A stretch of 64,000 bases of DNA, from contig CM061921.1 in NCBI GenBank assembly GCA_031002005.1, forward strand, positions 123,844,597 through 123,908,596, in the 5' to 3' direction. The notes beneath the pieces are model-generated. The model did no database searches. It saw only the letters and a program-made list of their open reading frames with translations, and was not told where the DNA came from. Shown piece after piece: positions 33,951-45,480 of the stretch. How positions within the stretch are numbered: the first letter of the stretch is position 1; every line of letters begins with the position of its first letter. The position numbers were made by a program, and so were the translations under genes. This DNA is from Vandiemenella viatica. Lineage: Eukaryota > Arthropoda > Insecta > Orthoptera > Morabidae.

Positions 33951-34484
33951 TGGTACAAAATTCCCAAGTGTTGGGCTAAATCACATACGACATGGAAGCC
34001 CACGCTATATCTTCACCTTAATCTCTCTCCCTTTCTTCGTCTTTCATTTGCTCACAAACAACGTTCTACACATCATAGTAACAGCTTCAGGGAGGAACAG
34101 CCAAGCCAGCCACCATTATCATTAATATGCATAATTCTCAATAAAATTGTTTAATTTCGCAGCAAATTAACTTCAAAATATAAATTTTTGCTTGTTTTTC
34201 TCAAAACTTGGAAACTATATTAGACGTAAGTACTTTTAGCATTTATTGTGTAAATACAAGATGTAATCGATATTGGGTACATATTCCAAGTTCCTAGGTA
34301 ATTTTAAATTAAAAATTAGTTTTCTGATTAATGAAAGCTAAACTTCTAAACCTTATATCTTGGGGTTGAAAAATGAGAAGAGGTTAAGTGACGAAAATTT
34401 TTGGGAATGTTTGAACTTGTGCAGTCATAAAACCAGTCACATTGCTGACTACGCAATGACCGACAAGTCTGGAATGATTAAACC

Positions 34485-34715
34485 GAGCGTGGTGGTGTAA
34501 CGGCTAGCGTTCTGGCCTCGCATTCGGGAGGACGGCGGTTCGAATCCCCGTCCGGGCATCCAGATTTGGGTTTTCCATGGTATCCCAAATCACTCCAGGC
34601 AAATGCCGGGATGCTTCCTTCAAAAGGCCATGGCCGCATTCCTTCCCATTCCTTGCCCCCCATCCTTTCCCGTCTCTAAAGACCTCGCTGTTAGAGAGAC
34701 GTTAAGCAGATAAAA
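34485..34715 (+). mobile_element. SINE family 2, best-preserved copy
   Basis: GCGTGGTGGTGTAACGGCTAG and GGTTCGAATCCCC are spaced as in a tRNA gene, followed by the complete body CCAGATTTGGGTTTTCC, CCCAAATCACTCCAGG and ATGCCGGGATGC, and a tail ending GTTAGAGAGACG and poly-A (34711-34719). The tail matches the 52960-53175 copy (GTTAGAGAGACG type) and differs from the GACGTCGACGAGG tail of 1115 and 24755, so at least two subfamilies exist. Confidence 0.88.
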
Positions 34716-34719
34716 AAAA

Positions 34720-35224
34720 AGAATGATCAACACTGTGAGCATGTTGACGCATACTTTCCCATTTTTCCCTAAAACACTGATTTCTACTTAAATAACTACT
34801 CCTTTAGACAAAATGATAAATTGTAGTTAACATCACTTGTCTGTGCGTTGCTGAAGAGCTTCCCATGTCTTTCTTACATCTCGACAGAAGTATCGAACAA
34901 AATTATTATAACAGAAAAATATTTAAAGAATTATAATCATTTGCATTCCATATTCAATGGCAAATATGACCAATAGTTTCACTGCAAGTAATACTGACAA
35001 ACGAAGGACAATGTTTTAATTTCTCGGCCTCCCGATGTCACACTGAAACGTATCGAGTTATAGGTTAGTATCGAGTAATAGGGAAGTAGAGAATACATCT
35101 GGATGGCGTTATCGTGGTCAGATCATAATTATATTAGCCACGACTGTGGAGAAGATTCAACAGCAATACGGGCAAGGTCGACAGTACCTGCCCTGGCTGG
35201 AGACCTCTCTCGTGTAATATGGGG
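34720..35224. other. no feature recognised
   Basis: AT-rich with no frame above 60 residues and no motif. The last ~100 bp may belong to the following Tc1-like copy. Confidence 0.4.
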
Positions 35225-35835
35225 TCATGTTCACAGTAATTCTATCTTGGAAATATAAAGCGTCCTGTTCGCGGTTTAGCCTTGAGCGTGAACCTCACCG
35301 CTTGTTTACATGGCGCCCCTGGGGCACGTTACGACCCTGCCAATACTGCGCAATGGGACCGATATCGCCTCGTCTGGGGCGGCGTTCTACCCCACTGCAT
35401 GAGGGGTACTGTGATGGCCGCTGCTTTTACAAATAACATCCTGCAATAGTATGAGCAGCATTTTCGTGGTACATATGGACCTAGGTTTCATCTTATGTAT
35501 GATAATGCCCTTACCTGGTGGACAAGTACCTGCAACTCTAGGATATCACACGTCTAGAGTGGCCAGCGCTAACACCACGTACCATTGTTGAAATACTTTG
35601 TCTAGCAATGCTGGATGGCCTAACCATTGCAAGGTCATCACACCCTGTGACACCGCAAGGGGTCATTGCAGTTCACTGTCTGTGTCTGTTGTATGTCACA
35701 GGCCAGGGCCCATTCCAGTACACTCATTATCAGCGTGCCGTATGTTTTCCCATGGATATCGAAGATATGAGTGTGTTATACAGTATAGACCTGTACATTC
35801 AAACACCCGCTAGTGTGCTGGATAGACCCTCCGAC
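35225..35835 (+). pseudogene. Tc1-like transposase remnant
   Basis: Across frameshifts the plus strand reads SRFSLEREPHRLFTWRPWGT (about 35265-35330), a VWGG-like segment (about 35370), NNILQ, then FHLMYDNA (about 35490; DNA block with the second catalytic Asp of Tc1 enzymes) and LEWPAL (about 35555), the WPA-type segment before the third block. The usual SPDLNPIEH was not found. It is a different copy from the Tc1 pieces at 1, 4930 and 52750, and lacks visible inverted repeats. 35836-36025 is unremarkable. Confidence 0.65.
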
Positions 35836-36024
35836 TGCAGTTTTTAGGCGGTTTTCATCAGCCATCAAGTGGAATGTCGGGACGGTACCCAATCTCCGTC
35901 TCATAAATTACACATAGAAACAACAAATACACTTATCAGACACAGAACATATTTACACATTTCACAGATCGATGCGAAAACTTTACTTCCTTCAGTAGTA
36001 CTTAGTACGGCCTGAATGTAGGTA

Positions 36025-37332
36025 AACGAGGTGTGTGAGAAAAGTAATGAGATTTGTAATACTGCGAGCGATCTGGCAACGCTGTGTCTACAGCTCTGTG
36101 CTAGACCGGTTTGTTCATCCCTTCCACATGCTGAGTCAGAGTTTCAGCACCGTTCAACAAACACATACTTATTGACAACGCCATCAGTGGAGTTGTGTGT
36201 TACTAAAATGGAGCATTGGAATTTAGAGCAACGTTGTGCAATCAAGTACTGTGTTAGACTTTGGTAATCCGCTTGGTTGACCTTTGAAAAGTTGGAACAG
36301 GCCTATGGGGAAAATTGCTTATCAATAGTTCATGCTTTCCGCTGGTACAAATCATTTTTGGAAGGCCGAAAACACGTCGAAGATCAACCTCGCTCAGGGA
36401 GACCTTCAGCTTCAAAAACTGACTAAAACGTTGAGCGTGCGAGGTATCCTGTGAGATCAGACATTCGTTTAACAATGATGAGTGAACAGTTAAATTTAAA
36501 CACTTTCACCGTACATCCAATTTTGACAGACAATTTGGACATGCGAAAGATTGTGTCAAAATGGTGCCCAAAAACATTACAACTGAAAAGAAGGACAATC
36601 GAAGAAACGTGTGCATTGATCTTCATGCGAGGATTGACAAAGACCAAGAATTCTTCAATCGTGTGATCACAGGTGATGAATCCTGATATCTCAGTACGAT
36701 CTTGAAACAAAGTGTCAAAGCGAAGAGTGGCACACTCCGTCATCTCCTCGACCGAAAAAATGTCGAATGAGCCAATAAAACATAAAAAAAAATGCTGTTT
36801 TGCTTCTTCGACAGTAGGGGCATCGTGCATAAAGAATTTGTTCCTCCAGGAAAAACTGTGAACCAAGTGCCTGACAAAGATGTCGTTGAATGGCTCAGGA
36901 AAAGAATGATTCGTGTGAGACCAGACATTGCAGACAAGTAGTTGTTTCATCATGGATGCGCTTTGTCACACGGCTTTTTTCCATCAGTGAATTTTTGACC
37001 TAAAAACGCATTCCTGTTGTTCCTCAACCCCCCTCCCCCCGGTCTCACCTGATTTAAGTCAGTGTGATTTTTCCCTTTTCCCACAGTTGAAACATGTCTT
37101 AAAAGGACTTTATTTTGGATGTCTGAAGAACATTCAAAACACTGTGACCGACCAGTTAACAGCCCTGCCAGCTGAAGTCTTCCAGCGATGCTACCAAGAA
37201 AGGAAACAACGGCTCCACCGGTATATAGCTGCCCAAGTAAACTACTTTGAAGGGGATAATTTTGTTGTTTTTAAAAAATAAAAACTTTGGTGAGTAAAAA
37301 ATCAGTCTCATTACTTTTCTCACAAACCTCCT
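36025..37332 (+). mobile_element. mariner element, full length with decayed transposase
   Basis: Terminal inverted repeats GAGGTGTGTGAGAAAAGTAA (36028-36052 region) and its complement TTACTTTTCTCACAAACCTC (37311-37330) bound about 1.3 kb, the normal mariner size. The transposase begins at 36209 with MEHWNLEQRCAIKYCVRLW, then breaks. Later fragments in order: an SGRPS-like turn near 36395, VITGDES (about 36665; first catalytic Asp), a HHGC-like degraded second block (about 36950) and a SQCDFSLF-like third block (about 37060). Many stops: dead. A TA lies one to three bases outside each repeat. Confidence 0.88.
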
Positions 37333-37387
37333 AAAACGATTGACGTAAGCAGGGCACCAGGCCGTAAAACCAAAGCACCAAATTTGA

Positions 37388-37490
37388 CCATGGGAATCAC
37401 GAGTACAACCATGAACATGGGAATCACGAGTAAAACCATGACCATGGGAATCGCGAGTAAAAATATGGCCATGGGAATCACGAGTAAACC
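37388..37490 (-). repeat. 27-bp minisatellite, four copies
   Basis: CATGGGAATCACGAG recurs at 37389, 37416, 37443 and 37470, exactly 27 bp apart. Because 27 is nine codons, the minus frame 37551-37156 keeps an FTRDSHGHG-type nine-residue repeat. That frame overlaps the 3' end of the mariner and has no independent support as a gene. The repeat begins about 55 bp outside the mariner inverted repeat. Confidence 0.85.
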
Positions 37491-37932
37491 TCACGAAAGG
37501 CAGCCGACCCCCAATGTTGGGAAAAGGAGGTGAAGAAGATGATTTGCACATTGAAATACATCGTTATTATTATCTCTGTAAGGGAGCGTTTTTTGTATTT
37601 ATTGTTGTTGTAATACGTCCTGATTAATAAGCTTTTAAATTTTAGGCAATAGGGTACAATTATTTTACTAGTACTGCTACAATAATCTGAATTATTGCAA
37701 CCCATTATTCAAGTTACCACCCATCAACAGTTACAAGTAAAAATCCTAGTTTTCAAGGCTAAATCATATTCTTTGCTGGTATCAATTGAAGAATAAGCTT
37801 CAGTTTTCCAGAAGCCACATTTCTGGCATACCCGTTTTCACATAGTTGTCCAAAGCGGCTGTTTATAAGAGTTGTCCATACTGATCCATTTTGGATGTCT
37901 TCATTCACTCCTTACAAGATTTTTTTTATTTT

Positions 37933-38145
37933 TTTGCTTATGGGTTTACAACTCGTCGACGTCCAGTTCATTAGAGGCGGGAAAAGACTGGGGGCGGAGA
38001 ACGGGAAGGAAATAAACCATGGCCTTTAAAGGAACCATCCCGGCAATCGCCTACAGTGATTTGGAGAAACTATGGAAATCCCTAATCTGCTTGGTCGAAC
38101 AGGGATTCGAACCCAAGTCCTTCCGAATGTATAAGGTTTTCTGGT
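37933..38145 (-). mobile_element. SINE family 2, diverged copy
   Basis: On the minus strand a degraded head with GGGTTCGAATCCC (38098-38110) is followed by a body including CCAAATCACTG and CCATGG and the tail GACGTCGACGAG (37957-37968). It differs from other copies more than they differ from each other. A T-run at 37920-37933 is the A tail in complement. Confidence 0.75.
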
Positions 38146-38149
38146 AGAT

Positions 38150-38900
38150 TGAGAATCTGCTGTCTCTGCTTCATAGCTTCCAGGTGGTGATCTTAAAGTA
38201 TCTCTGAGGTAGTTTTTCTAGTGAGCTTCACACTGTACCATTTTCCTCGATTGTCTACAGATGAACAATCAAACAGTATACTAACAGGTGTCCCTGGAAA
38301 TCCACATGCACTTAGATTACTCTCTGTCCTATTGATCGTCTGCATCTATGTTTAATATGGTTCTTTGTTAGCGAGGTTATGTCTTAACCTTCGGCATGGA
38401 TTTAAATACTTCATAGGCGTCATCTCTCTAATGCAGAGAAGGATTTCATATAGTCTCCATCCTGTTTCTGAACTGTTCCACTGCTGCTGCTATTCTTTGA
38501 GATACAGTTTTTAATTTCTTTCTTATTGGAAGCAGCGTGACTCAGAATCTCAATTATTTTAGCATTGTTTCCTTTTCGTTGTCCCAGATATGAAAGACAT
38601 TTTCTGAAAATGACCGTGTAGTTCAGAATTCTCCTGTAAGATGTAAGAGAATTCCTCTTTGCATCCTTCTAATATCCCTTGCAGGTCTTACTCATGTGCT
38701 AGCTCCGTAACTTGCATAAACAGTGATAAATCTAATAATTGATAGTAGGATAAAGCATTTTAATGTCCTTTTTATATTATCTTGTTCCTTGCTATTCTTG
38801 TTCTTTGGCATATATAATCACTGTAAACATTAAAGCTCCTGTGCTCATACGTTCTAATTCCTAAGAATCTTACTGTTTTGCTTCCTCTGATGTAAAGTTT
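38150..38900 (-). pseudogene. LINE ORF2 C-terminal remnant (I/R1-like)
   Basis: Minus strand, from about 38740 down: SYGAST (the YGA block after RT), DIRRMQRGILLHLTGEF (about 38640-38690; QR and LTG/Ser-Tyr-Arg-Thr region), then a degraded helical segment with AAVEQFRNRMETI. This order (YGA, QR, LTGAYRT) is usual in the thumb-to-C-terminal part of I and R1/Jockey LINEs. Stops are frequent. Confidence 0.55.
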
Positions 38901-40060
38901 GTAAGACTATTACTATAACAACATTACGTCATAAATTTTCTCCTTTATAAAATGTGCAAGTCGCCTTAAATGCTTACAAATCGTGGTAATTTTTGAAACG
39001 ATGCGGTCAACACTAACTTCGTGCAAATCCAGTTTCCTAAAAAAAAAAAAAATTAATAAAAAAAAACACAAAAAATCCAAGTAGAATGGGTTTCCAAAGA
39101 GCTATGAAATAATCCAATAATCCAAAACCAATTTTTGTTCACAATATTCTTATATTTAAATATTAAGCTCACAGACCGAAATTTAAATTGAAATAAAATA
39201 ATCAGGAGAGTCCACCTCACAATAAACAAAAACAAAAAAAATGTTATTACGCCACTATAGAAATTTTTCTATCAGTTGCTTTCTCATCTGTAAGGTTCAA
39301 GAAATATTCTCTGTATGTTACGTAAACTCTCCTAAAAAGTTCCCTGTATTTACTCACAGAAAATTTGAAACACTGTCTACTGGTATGTCTCCCGGATTAG
39401 TAGTCTCATACGATTGGACAACGCCTCATACTCGTCTTTAATACTTTAATCTCGCTTTCTGTATCTAATGTTTCATACAAAGTTACTCATCTGACTATCT
39501 TCATCTAACTGGAATAACTAATTAGCAATAACAAGCACTGTAAAACTTGTTTCTTCCAATGTCACGCAATCAGTCAGTTTTCTTTCTCTCTGTCTCTCTC
39601 TCCTCTCTGGTAGTGAAACTAAACAAATTTAATACTGAAATTAAGCTTGGTTGAATCATCTCTATATACTTCTGAAGTTATATAGCCCTACACAACACAT
39701 AAACAGTCGCCGTAATTTAAAAACTAAAGCTAATCACAGGCTCTTCAGACAATATGCTGAGCCCTCAGTAAATTTTCTGAAAGACTTACGACACCAGACA
39801 AACACCGGCCATCCTTCACTTACTCACTTACTGAACCACACCAGAGCTGTGAAGTACGGCAAGAATCTTTCCATCTTTCATACAAAACTCGTTTGCATCA
39901 TGAATCTATGAGTCGGATAAACAACCCAAGCCACTATAAATTATCAAAGGCGCCTGGGACGTCAATGATAATGTCAATGACATGTCCACTACTTCCTGAG
40001 TATATATGACTTTAAGCTTTATTTATGACATTCTCTGTTGAAACCCAAACTGAAGCAAGT
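38901..40060. other. AT-rich, nothing recognised
   Basis: A-run near 39040-39070 and a CT-rich tract at 39580-39607. Frames are 60-86 residues, without motif. Confidence 0.5.
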
Positions 40061-40387
40061 GTACTTACTTCCTCTTTAGCAAATGGCAAAATTACTAAGT
40101 TGTTATCGTATTCGTTGTTGAGCTCTTCTCCTGCTGGTCGCTGGCAAAAGCGTTCCAGGGGGAGCTCATTTCTGTCATAGTTCCGTATTCTTTTCTGAGA
40201 GTAGAAAAAATGAATTTATCATTTTACTTTCTGTGCAGCTAAGTTTTACAGAAGTCCAAATGAACTTGCTAGCAAGTATTTTCATATGTTTTTCGTCCAG
40301 CTGGTTAATGTAGTAATCTTCTAATATTCAGTCTTTGATACTCTCAATTACTCTAGTGCCCAGTAGGCCTAGCAGCTGTATTAGCTT

Positions 40388-41730
40388 TTTAGGTTGTAGT
40401 AGCGAGAGCTACTGGTGGGGGGGGGGCAACTACTAATTTTAGATATATTGAGATTAATACTAATTTTGCTAATCTGGTTAGCCAGAATATCGAATTCTGT
40501 GAAATTACAGGTGAATAAAATATTGAGTTTATTGGGTCTTATGGAATTTACATTGCTGGGTATATTTAAATTTAATATTAAATACAAGACATGCAAAGCA
40601 AGCAAGCAATAATCAGACCTTACAATTTGCCGGATTAATGAAAACATTAACTGGATTTAAATATCTCAAAATTTACAAAATTAATATGAAACACTGTGGC
40701 ATCGCAGGCCAACAAACAGGTGTTAAACATATTATAAAAATACCCAGGGCCCCCAATTAAATTGAAAACAACGTTATTTGAACCATGGTACAATGAACAA
40801 GAAGCTTTCAATGTTCAGTTTCGGGTGAAAATGAAATGTCATCTGGCTCAGGGACATTCCACAATTAAGACTAAGATTCTATTCCCAGGTATCGCTTACG
40901 GGTATTTAAAGCCTCGTTAAAACCCATGGAACCTTGACCGTGCTGCAGCAGCTGCTTGAAGATTGCGGTACAATGTGCCACCGTCAGATAGCGATCTCAC
41001 GGATGGCTCGTCCGTGCAGGTGCGTATACAGTGGCTTCCTCAGCGAGTCAGTACGCGCTGCATCAAGTCTGCCTTAGGCCACGTCCGGCCAGAAAAGTGT
41101 TGTGTGTACTCGGCCACGTCCGGCCAGTAAGTCCACCGAACAGCAAGTGAAGTTATGGCGTCCTTCCTGCCACCACGAAGAAACATGCTCCCCTCCTCCA
41201 GTACAGCGTCCGCGTGACATGAAAGAGAAGCTTTGCTTTAATATTTGTAGACCCCGTAGGCATACACCATTGGTGAATCAGCGTATGCCAAAATCACGTG
41301 AGTTGCAAAGCGCCTGCTATTCGCCGTTTGGTTTTGCGCCCAGCTCAGATGACTTTCTACCCTCTAGCATCTTGGCCGAGGGTACAATGCCCTCGTCTAA
41401 TGGAACATTTTCTCTCTCCCTGGACTCCGCTATTGCGTTCGGCGCGGCAGAGCGTCGCCAGTAAACGGCGATGTCCGGTTATTCGAATGTTCAAAACTTT
41501 CCACTGACCGCTAGCATTTTCACCGTTCATTCATTTATAACAGCAATCTTGCATTAACTAAAAATTATATTTCAATTTGGCCACCCGGGCATATAATAAA
41601 TTAATTACCTATGAATTGAATAACCCTAATACAATTTACATTGAATGAATCGTTATAATTAATCTAAATAATCTGAATATAGCAGGTCGCAGCCTCTATA
41701 TTCATTGGAGGATGAGTCTGTCATACTACA
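40388..41730. mobile_element. unidentified insertion with a 23-bp perfect target duplication
   Basis: Positions 40365-40387 and 41731-41753 are identical over 23 bp and bound 1343 bp. The host LINE frame continues on both sides. The inserted sequence has an AT-rich half (40440-40900), then a mixed-composition half containing two GGCCACGTCCGGCCAG units (41077-41128) and a 120-residue plus-strand frame (41102-41464) without recognised domain. No poly-A, TG...CA ends or inverted repeats were evident. The long duplication favours a non-LTR retrotransposition product. Confidence 0.6.
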
Positions 41731-42283
41731 AGGCCTAGCAGCTGTATTAGCTTGGTGGTAGTGGTTTCGCGTTCTTCTAAGTCTCCAGAGAGTATCATTC
41801 CATAGAATGTATAACTTACCTTTGAACCATTTCCACTATCGATTATTGTATTGATTGGCCTTGATGTCAACAATATCTGATACGCCTGGCACTGCTGATA
41901 TTTCGAGAAACATTCTTAAAGGATTCTAGGCTGTTTTGTATAAGCATGCCCAACAGTTTTCTGCTATGATTCGATTATGTGTCTTGTATACCAAGAAGTG
42001 TATGATGCTATGGTCAGAAGTTGTTAGGTTTTTCCCAACATTCCAGTCCTTGACTAGATAGAACACTTTGCCATTGGCTAATGATACATCAGTGTTTGTT
42101 GCTGCACCTTATCTGTTTTGAAATATGTGGTTTTTAAGCTATTCGTTAGTTCGAAAATAGCCCCTTCCAGTGACAATCCTCTCCCATCCGTGGTCTTGCT
42201 GTTCCAGGGGAGAGATCTGTGTATATGACTGGCATGTTTCGTATTGCCTCACTAATTTTCCTCATTTCTTCCTTATATCCATA

Positions 42284-43092
42284 CTAGCTCGTACCCGCGA
42301 CTTCGTACGCGTGGATTAAGATTTTTTTTGCCAGAATTGAATATAGAAAGTTGTTGGTAACGAAGGATTGGTCCCAAAAAAAACCGAGTCGGCATAATAT
42401 GACAGGAAAGCTATCAGTATATCATTCTACCGTCGAACCTGTCTCTTGAAGAGAATCAATTTCCAACATATTTCTGTCACCATTCGATAAGGTCTCAAAA
42501 TTTCGTGACTACAAATGTTAATCATACTGGAAAAAATGTCCTGTGCCCATCACATAGTATTATTACTGCGGTTCACACACACACTGACTGCGAACAACCC
42601 CTGAGGGATCATTATAACGTAAAAAAGTGTACACCTACAGCATTGCAAAACTACCTATGATTTGCCTCGCACTGTACCCCTAAGTTTGTAATATCTACAG
42701 TTTAACATTCAATCCGAATAACCGACGGCCCAGGCGTGACTCTTACGATCAAAAACAATTTTTTAAAATCTTAGCCTCCACGGAGATTTGAACCGCAGAC
42801 CACAACTCAAACATTAGTGAGGCAGCGCGTTAGCCACTGAGCTACATGACCGCTACACGCAAAAACAGTAGAGAGACCTTCATATCCAACGCGTCTGTCT
42901 ATATGAGACAACATGTATTATTTATACAGATAATTATTCAACCAAATGTAGAAAGTATTTTTCTCCTTGTTTCAAAGGATAAGTGTGCAAAGTTTCATCG
43001 AGATCGGATGAAAACTATGGATTTGTATGAAGAACAAACAAACTAACAAACAAACAAACAAACATACGTACATTCATCTTAATATATATAGA
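42284..43092 (-). mobile_element. non-autonomous Helitron, complete
   Basis: On the minus strand it begins TCTATATATATTAAGATG after A (43093) and ends CTAG before T (42283). A GC hairpin precedes CTAG: CCACGCG, an 8-nt loop, CGCGGG. These are the A^TC...CTRR^T rules of Helitrons. Inside: a GTTTGTTTG tract, a tRNA-like segment (about 42855-42775; GTAGCTCAGTGGCTAACGCG and GGTTCAAATCTCC), GAATGTTAAACTGTAGAT (about 42685), GTTCGCAGTCAGTGTGTGTG (about 42575) and GTAGTCACGAAATTTTGAG (about 42500). No protein is encoded. It sits in a LINE frame without target duplication, as expected of rolling-circle insertion. Confidence 0.82.
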
Positions 43093-43654
43093 TTACTGCG
43101 GTTCTCTCTCTCTCTCTCTCTCTCTTTCACACACACACACACACTGACTGCGAACAACCCCTGAGGGATCATTATAACGCAAAAAAGTGTACAGCTACAG
43201 CATTGCAAGACTACCTATGATTTGCCTATGATTTGCCTCGCATTGCACCCCTAACTTTGTAATATCTACATTTTAACATTCAATCCGAATAACCTACGGC
43301 CCAGGCCTGACTCTTACGATCAAAAACAATTTTTAAAAACTTTAGCCTCCACGGAGATTTGAACAGGAGACCATTACCCAAGTATTAGCAAGACAGCGCT
43401 TTAGCCACCGAGCTACATGACCGCTACACAGCAAACAGTAGAGAGACCTTCATATCCAATGCGTCTGTCTATCGCCGTTCAGTAATATTTCGAAATTGTA
43501 AGACAACATGTATTATTTATACAGATAATTTTTCAACCATATGTAGACAGTATTTTTCTCCTTGTTTCAAATGATAAGTGTGCAAAGATTCATCGAAATG
43601 AAAACTGTGAATTTTTATGAAGAACAAACATACATTCATCTTTAAATATATAGA
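43093..43654 (-). mobile_element. second Helitron copy, head-to-tail with the first
   Basis: It begins TCTATATATTTAAAGATG at 43654 after A (43655) and runs through the same modules (tRNA-like about 43420-43345, GAATGTTAAAATGTAG about 43270, GCAGTCAGTGTG about 43150) until GAACCGCAGTAA, then meets the 5' end of the next copy at 43092. The (GA)n/(GT)n tract 43106-43144 is expanded. It lacks the 3' hairpin and CTAG, so the pair shares one 3' terminus. Confidence 0.78.
43106..43144. repeat. (CT)n(CA)n compound microsatellite
   Basis: CT units run into CA units within the second Helitron, at the place where the other family members carry a pure CA/GT tract. Confidence 0.9.
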
Positions 43655-44129
43655 TATTTCTTCCCCGCATTGAAAGTAGAAGTTAGCAATCGCAAATCTT
43701 TACATGTTGTAATTTCTATGTAAGCGACGTCCTCACTGCATAACTTGGTGACTGTACGGATTCTGTTAAGAACAACAAATGCAGCCATTGGACATTCATC
43801 TACACAAACTACTTGTTACGTGACTCTCCATTTCTTAGAATGTGGTTCGTTTTGGCTAAAACGTCTTCTAATAACAACGCCACTCTGCACATTCCATTAG
43901 GTTGTATTGCATTGCAGCTTCTCATGGATGGTATTTATGTATGTCATTTTTAGGCTTTTGTTACCCACAATAATTAACAATGCTGTCATGAGTTATCACT
44001 GATAGCCCATATAAATCTTCATCATAAAATTATTCTTCTCTTCTGTCAAACAATTCTTAAACAAACTCTATTAGATTATTATTATTCTCGAATCATTAAC
44101 ATCAAATACACAGTTAAAACATTATGCAA

Positions 44130-44900
44130 GTTATCAACTTTAAACACATTTCGCCCAGTACTTCGCAACCTCAAATGCATTCGATGTTGCTCCAAACAGA
44201 TCATCTTTGTTGTAGGATGATGAAAACGTAGAGCACTCGAGCATATGGTTCATTCTTTGGTCCTCGCCACACTCGCACTTAATACTGGTAGCATCAGTAT
44301 AACCCATTTCACTAGGTTTTCCTTGGACCTGCCCACTCTATTCGCAATCGATTTAAGGACCGCCAGACGTTCCAGTTTTCTGCGTGATCAGGTGGAAAGC
44401 GGTCTGTAACTGTCAGTGGTCCCGAGTTGTTAGGGACCTTCATTTTCCACAACTGTATTTTTGCCTTTTCGGGTGTCGCAATTAGTTCTCGCGATGTTCG
44501 TAGCAAGTTTTTTCTGGATTTGAGTCTCTGGGTTGGTGGTGTATGGCCGTGCATTGGATGAGCGCTTTTGTTCGCAGCCACTTCTCACCAGATATTTGGT
44601 GGTGCAATCCCCGTAAGATGGTAAACCCTGTCAACTGGGGTAGGCTTTAGGCAGCCTGTCACAAGCGTACAGGTGTTATTGGGGGGTACATCCACCTGTT
44701 TGGTGTGAGATGATGAATATCAAACAGGGCGTGCGTATTCTGCTACAGAGTAACAAAGGGCCATTGCTGATTGATGTACGTATAGTTTGTGGTTGACTAA
44801 TCCACTGTGATCCAACTAGTTTGCGCAGTAAGTTGTTTCGTGTTGAGATCTTCATTTTGGAATAAGCTATTTGACAGTATTGAAAATATATTACAAATTG
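44130..44900 (-). pseudogene. LINE ORF2 C-terminus with CCHC-like zinc motif
   Basis: Minus strand from about 44770: ALCYSVAEYARPV, then NNTCTLVTGCLKPTPVDRVYHLTGIAPPNIW (about 44690-44600), HPMHGHTPPTQRLKSRK (44550), FPPDHAENWNVWRSLNRLRIEW (44400-44330), a +1 frameshift at about 44315, and IKCECGEDQRMNHMLEC (44280-44225), the C-x-CG...H-x4-C end of many Jockey/BS-type LINEs. It lies upstream of the ORF2 start at 43960 in the same orientation, so it is the 3' end of a different element. Confidence 0.8.
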
Positions 44901-45300
44901 AAGTCATTCGCGTAGATTAATGCTTAAGGAAGCTAGTTTTGTTAAATTTGAAAAGAAAGGTAGTTTGTTATTAATAAAAAAGCGAAACAAAAATCTAATT
45001 TTTCTTGCCTCTTGTCACGTGACAGAAAAGGCTCTGGGACTGGAGATCGCTTTAGTGACGTCACCTGCCTATAGGCTCTGCGTCTGGGTATGGAGCGTTT
45101 CCCTGTAACCAAGTTTTCAACTATTTGTTGCTGGTTATCTCTTATTTCTAATGAGATTTTGTGTTGAATATAAAATGAAGAACAATTTGTAGAAGCCTAC
45201 AGCGGAAAAATAGCGATATTTTTTGTCGGGATAGCTATAGAAACAACCACTGACTTTTATTCGAGGAGCTTGAGAATGTAATAACTTCAATTCGAGAAGT
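44900..45300. other. no feature recognised
   Basis: A 62-residue plus frame (44920-45108) has no motif. AT-rich otherwise. Confidence 0.4.
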
Positions 45301-45480
45301 TATTTAATTTAATTTATTTTTAATTGCAATGGAGCACAGGCTCCGGTGGCAATTTCCCTACACACCCATCTTCCCCCTACCCTGCACCCACCTACATTTG
45401 CCCTCTACAAATTTTATTACATATTTAAACTGGAAGTTAGAGATTAACAGAAATCCTTTCCAAGAATGACTAAAATTTTA
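45300..45480 (-). mobile_element. LINE 3'-end fragment (same family as 49060)
   Basis: GGCAATTTCCCTACACACCC, CCTGCACCCACCTACATTTG and ACAAATTTTA closely match 49092-49170. The minus strand ends in CATTGCAATTAAAAATAAA-type A/T repeats (45300-45330), the 3' tail. It is a severely 5'-truncated copy. Confidence 0.75.

Larger units (their letters stand above)
40060..43990 (-). pseudogene. LINE ORF2 start and APE endonuclease, with nested insertions
   Basis: Minus strand. An ORF2-like start near 43960 (LKMTYINTIHEKL) leads to CPMAAFVVLNRI (about 43780) and CSEDVAYIEITTC (about 43720). The frame is then interrupted by the Helitron pair 42284-43654 and resumes EEMRKISEAIRNMPVIYTDLSPG (about 42250-42190), LANGKVFYLVKDWNV and NLTTSDHSIIHFLV (about 42025; SDH catalytic motif), then an ILWNDTLWRLRRTR segment (WW-x-ELRRLR type) near 41790. 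Another insertion, 40388-41730, follows, after which the host resumes toward 40060. Class: I/R1-type LINE. RT is not visible below 40060. Confidence 0.68.

Noticed and set aside
34485..34560. tRNA gene candidate on the plus strand
   Set aside because: It is the head of a SINE with a conserved body and A tail.
37388..37490. CRISPR-like array
   Set aside because: Units are directly contiguous with no unique spacers, in a eukaryotic repeat context; a minisatellite.
41102..41464. 120-residue plus frame as a host gene
   Set aside because: No domain or splice context, and it lies inside an insertion flanked by a 23-bp duplication. Kept only as part of that insertion.
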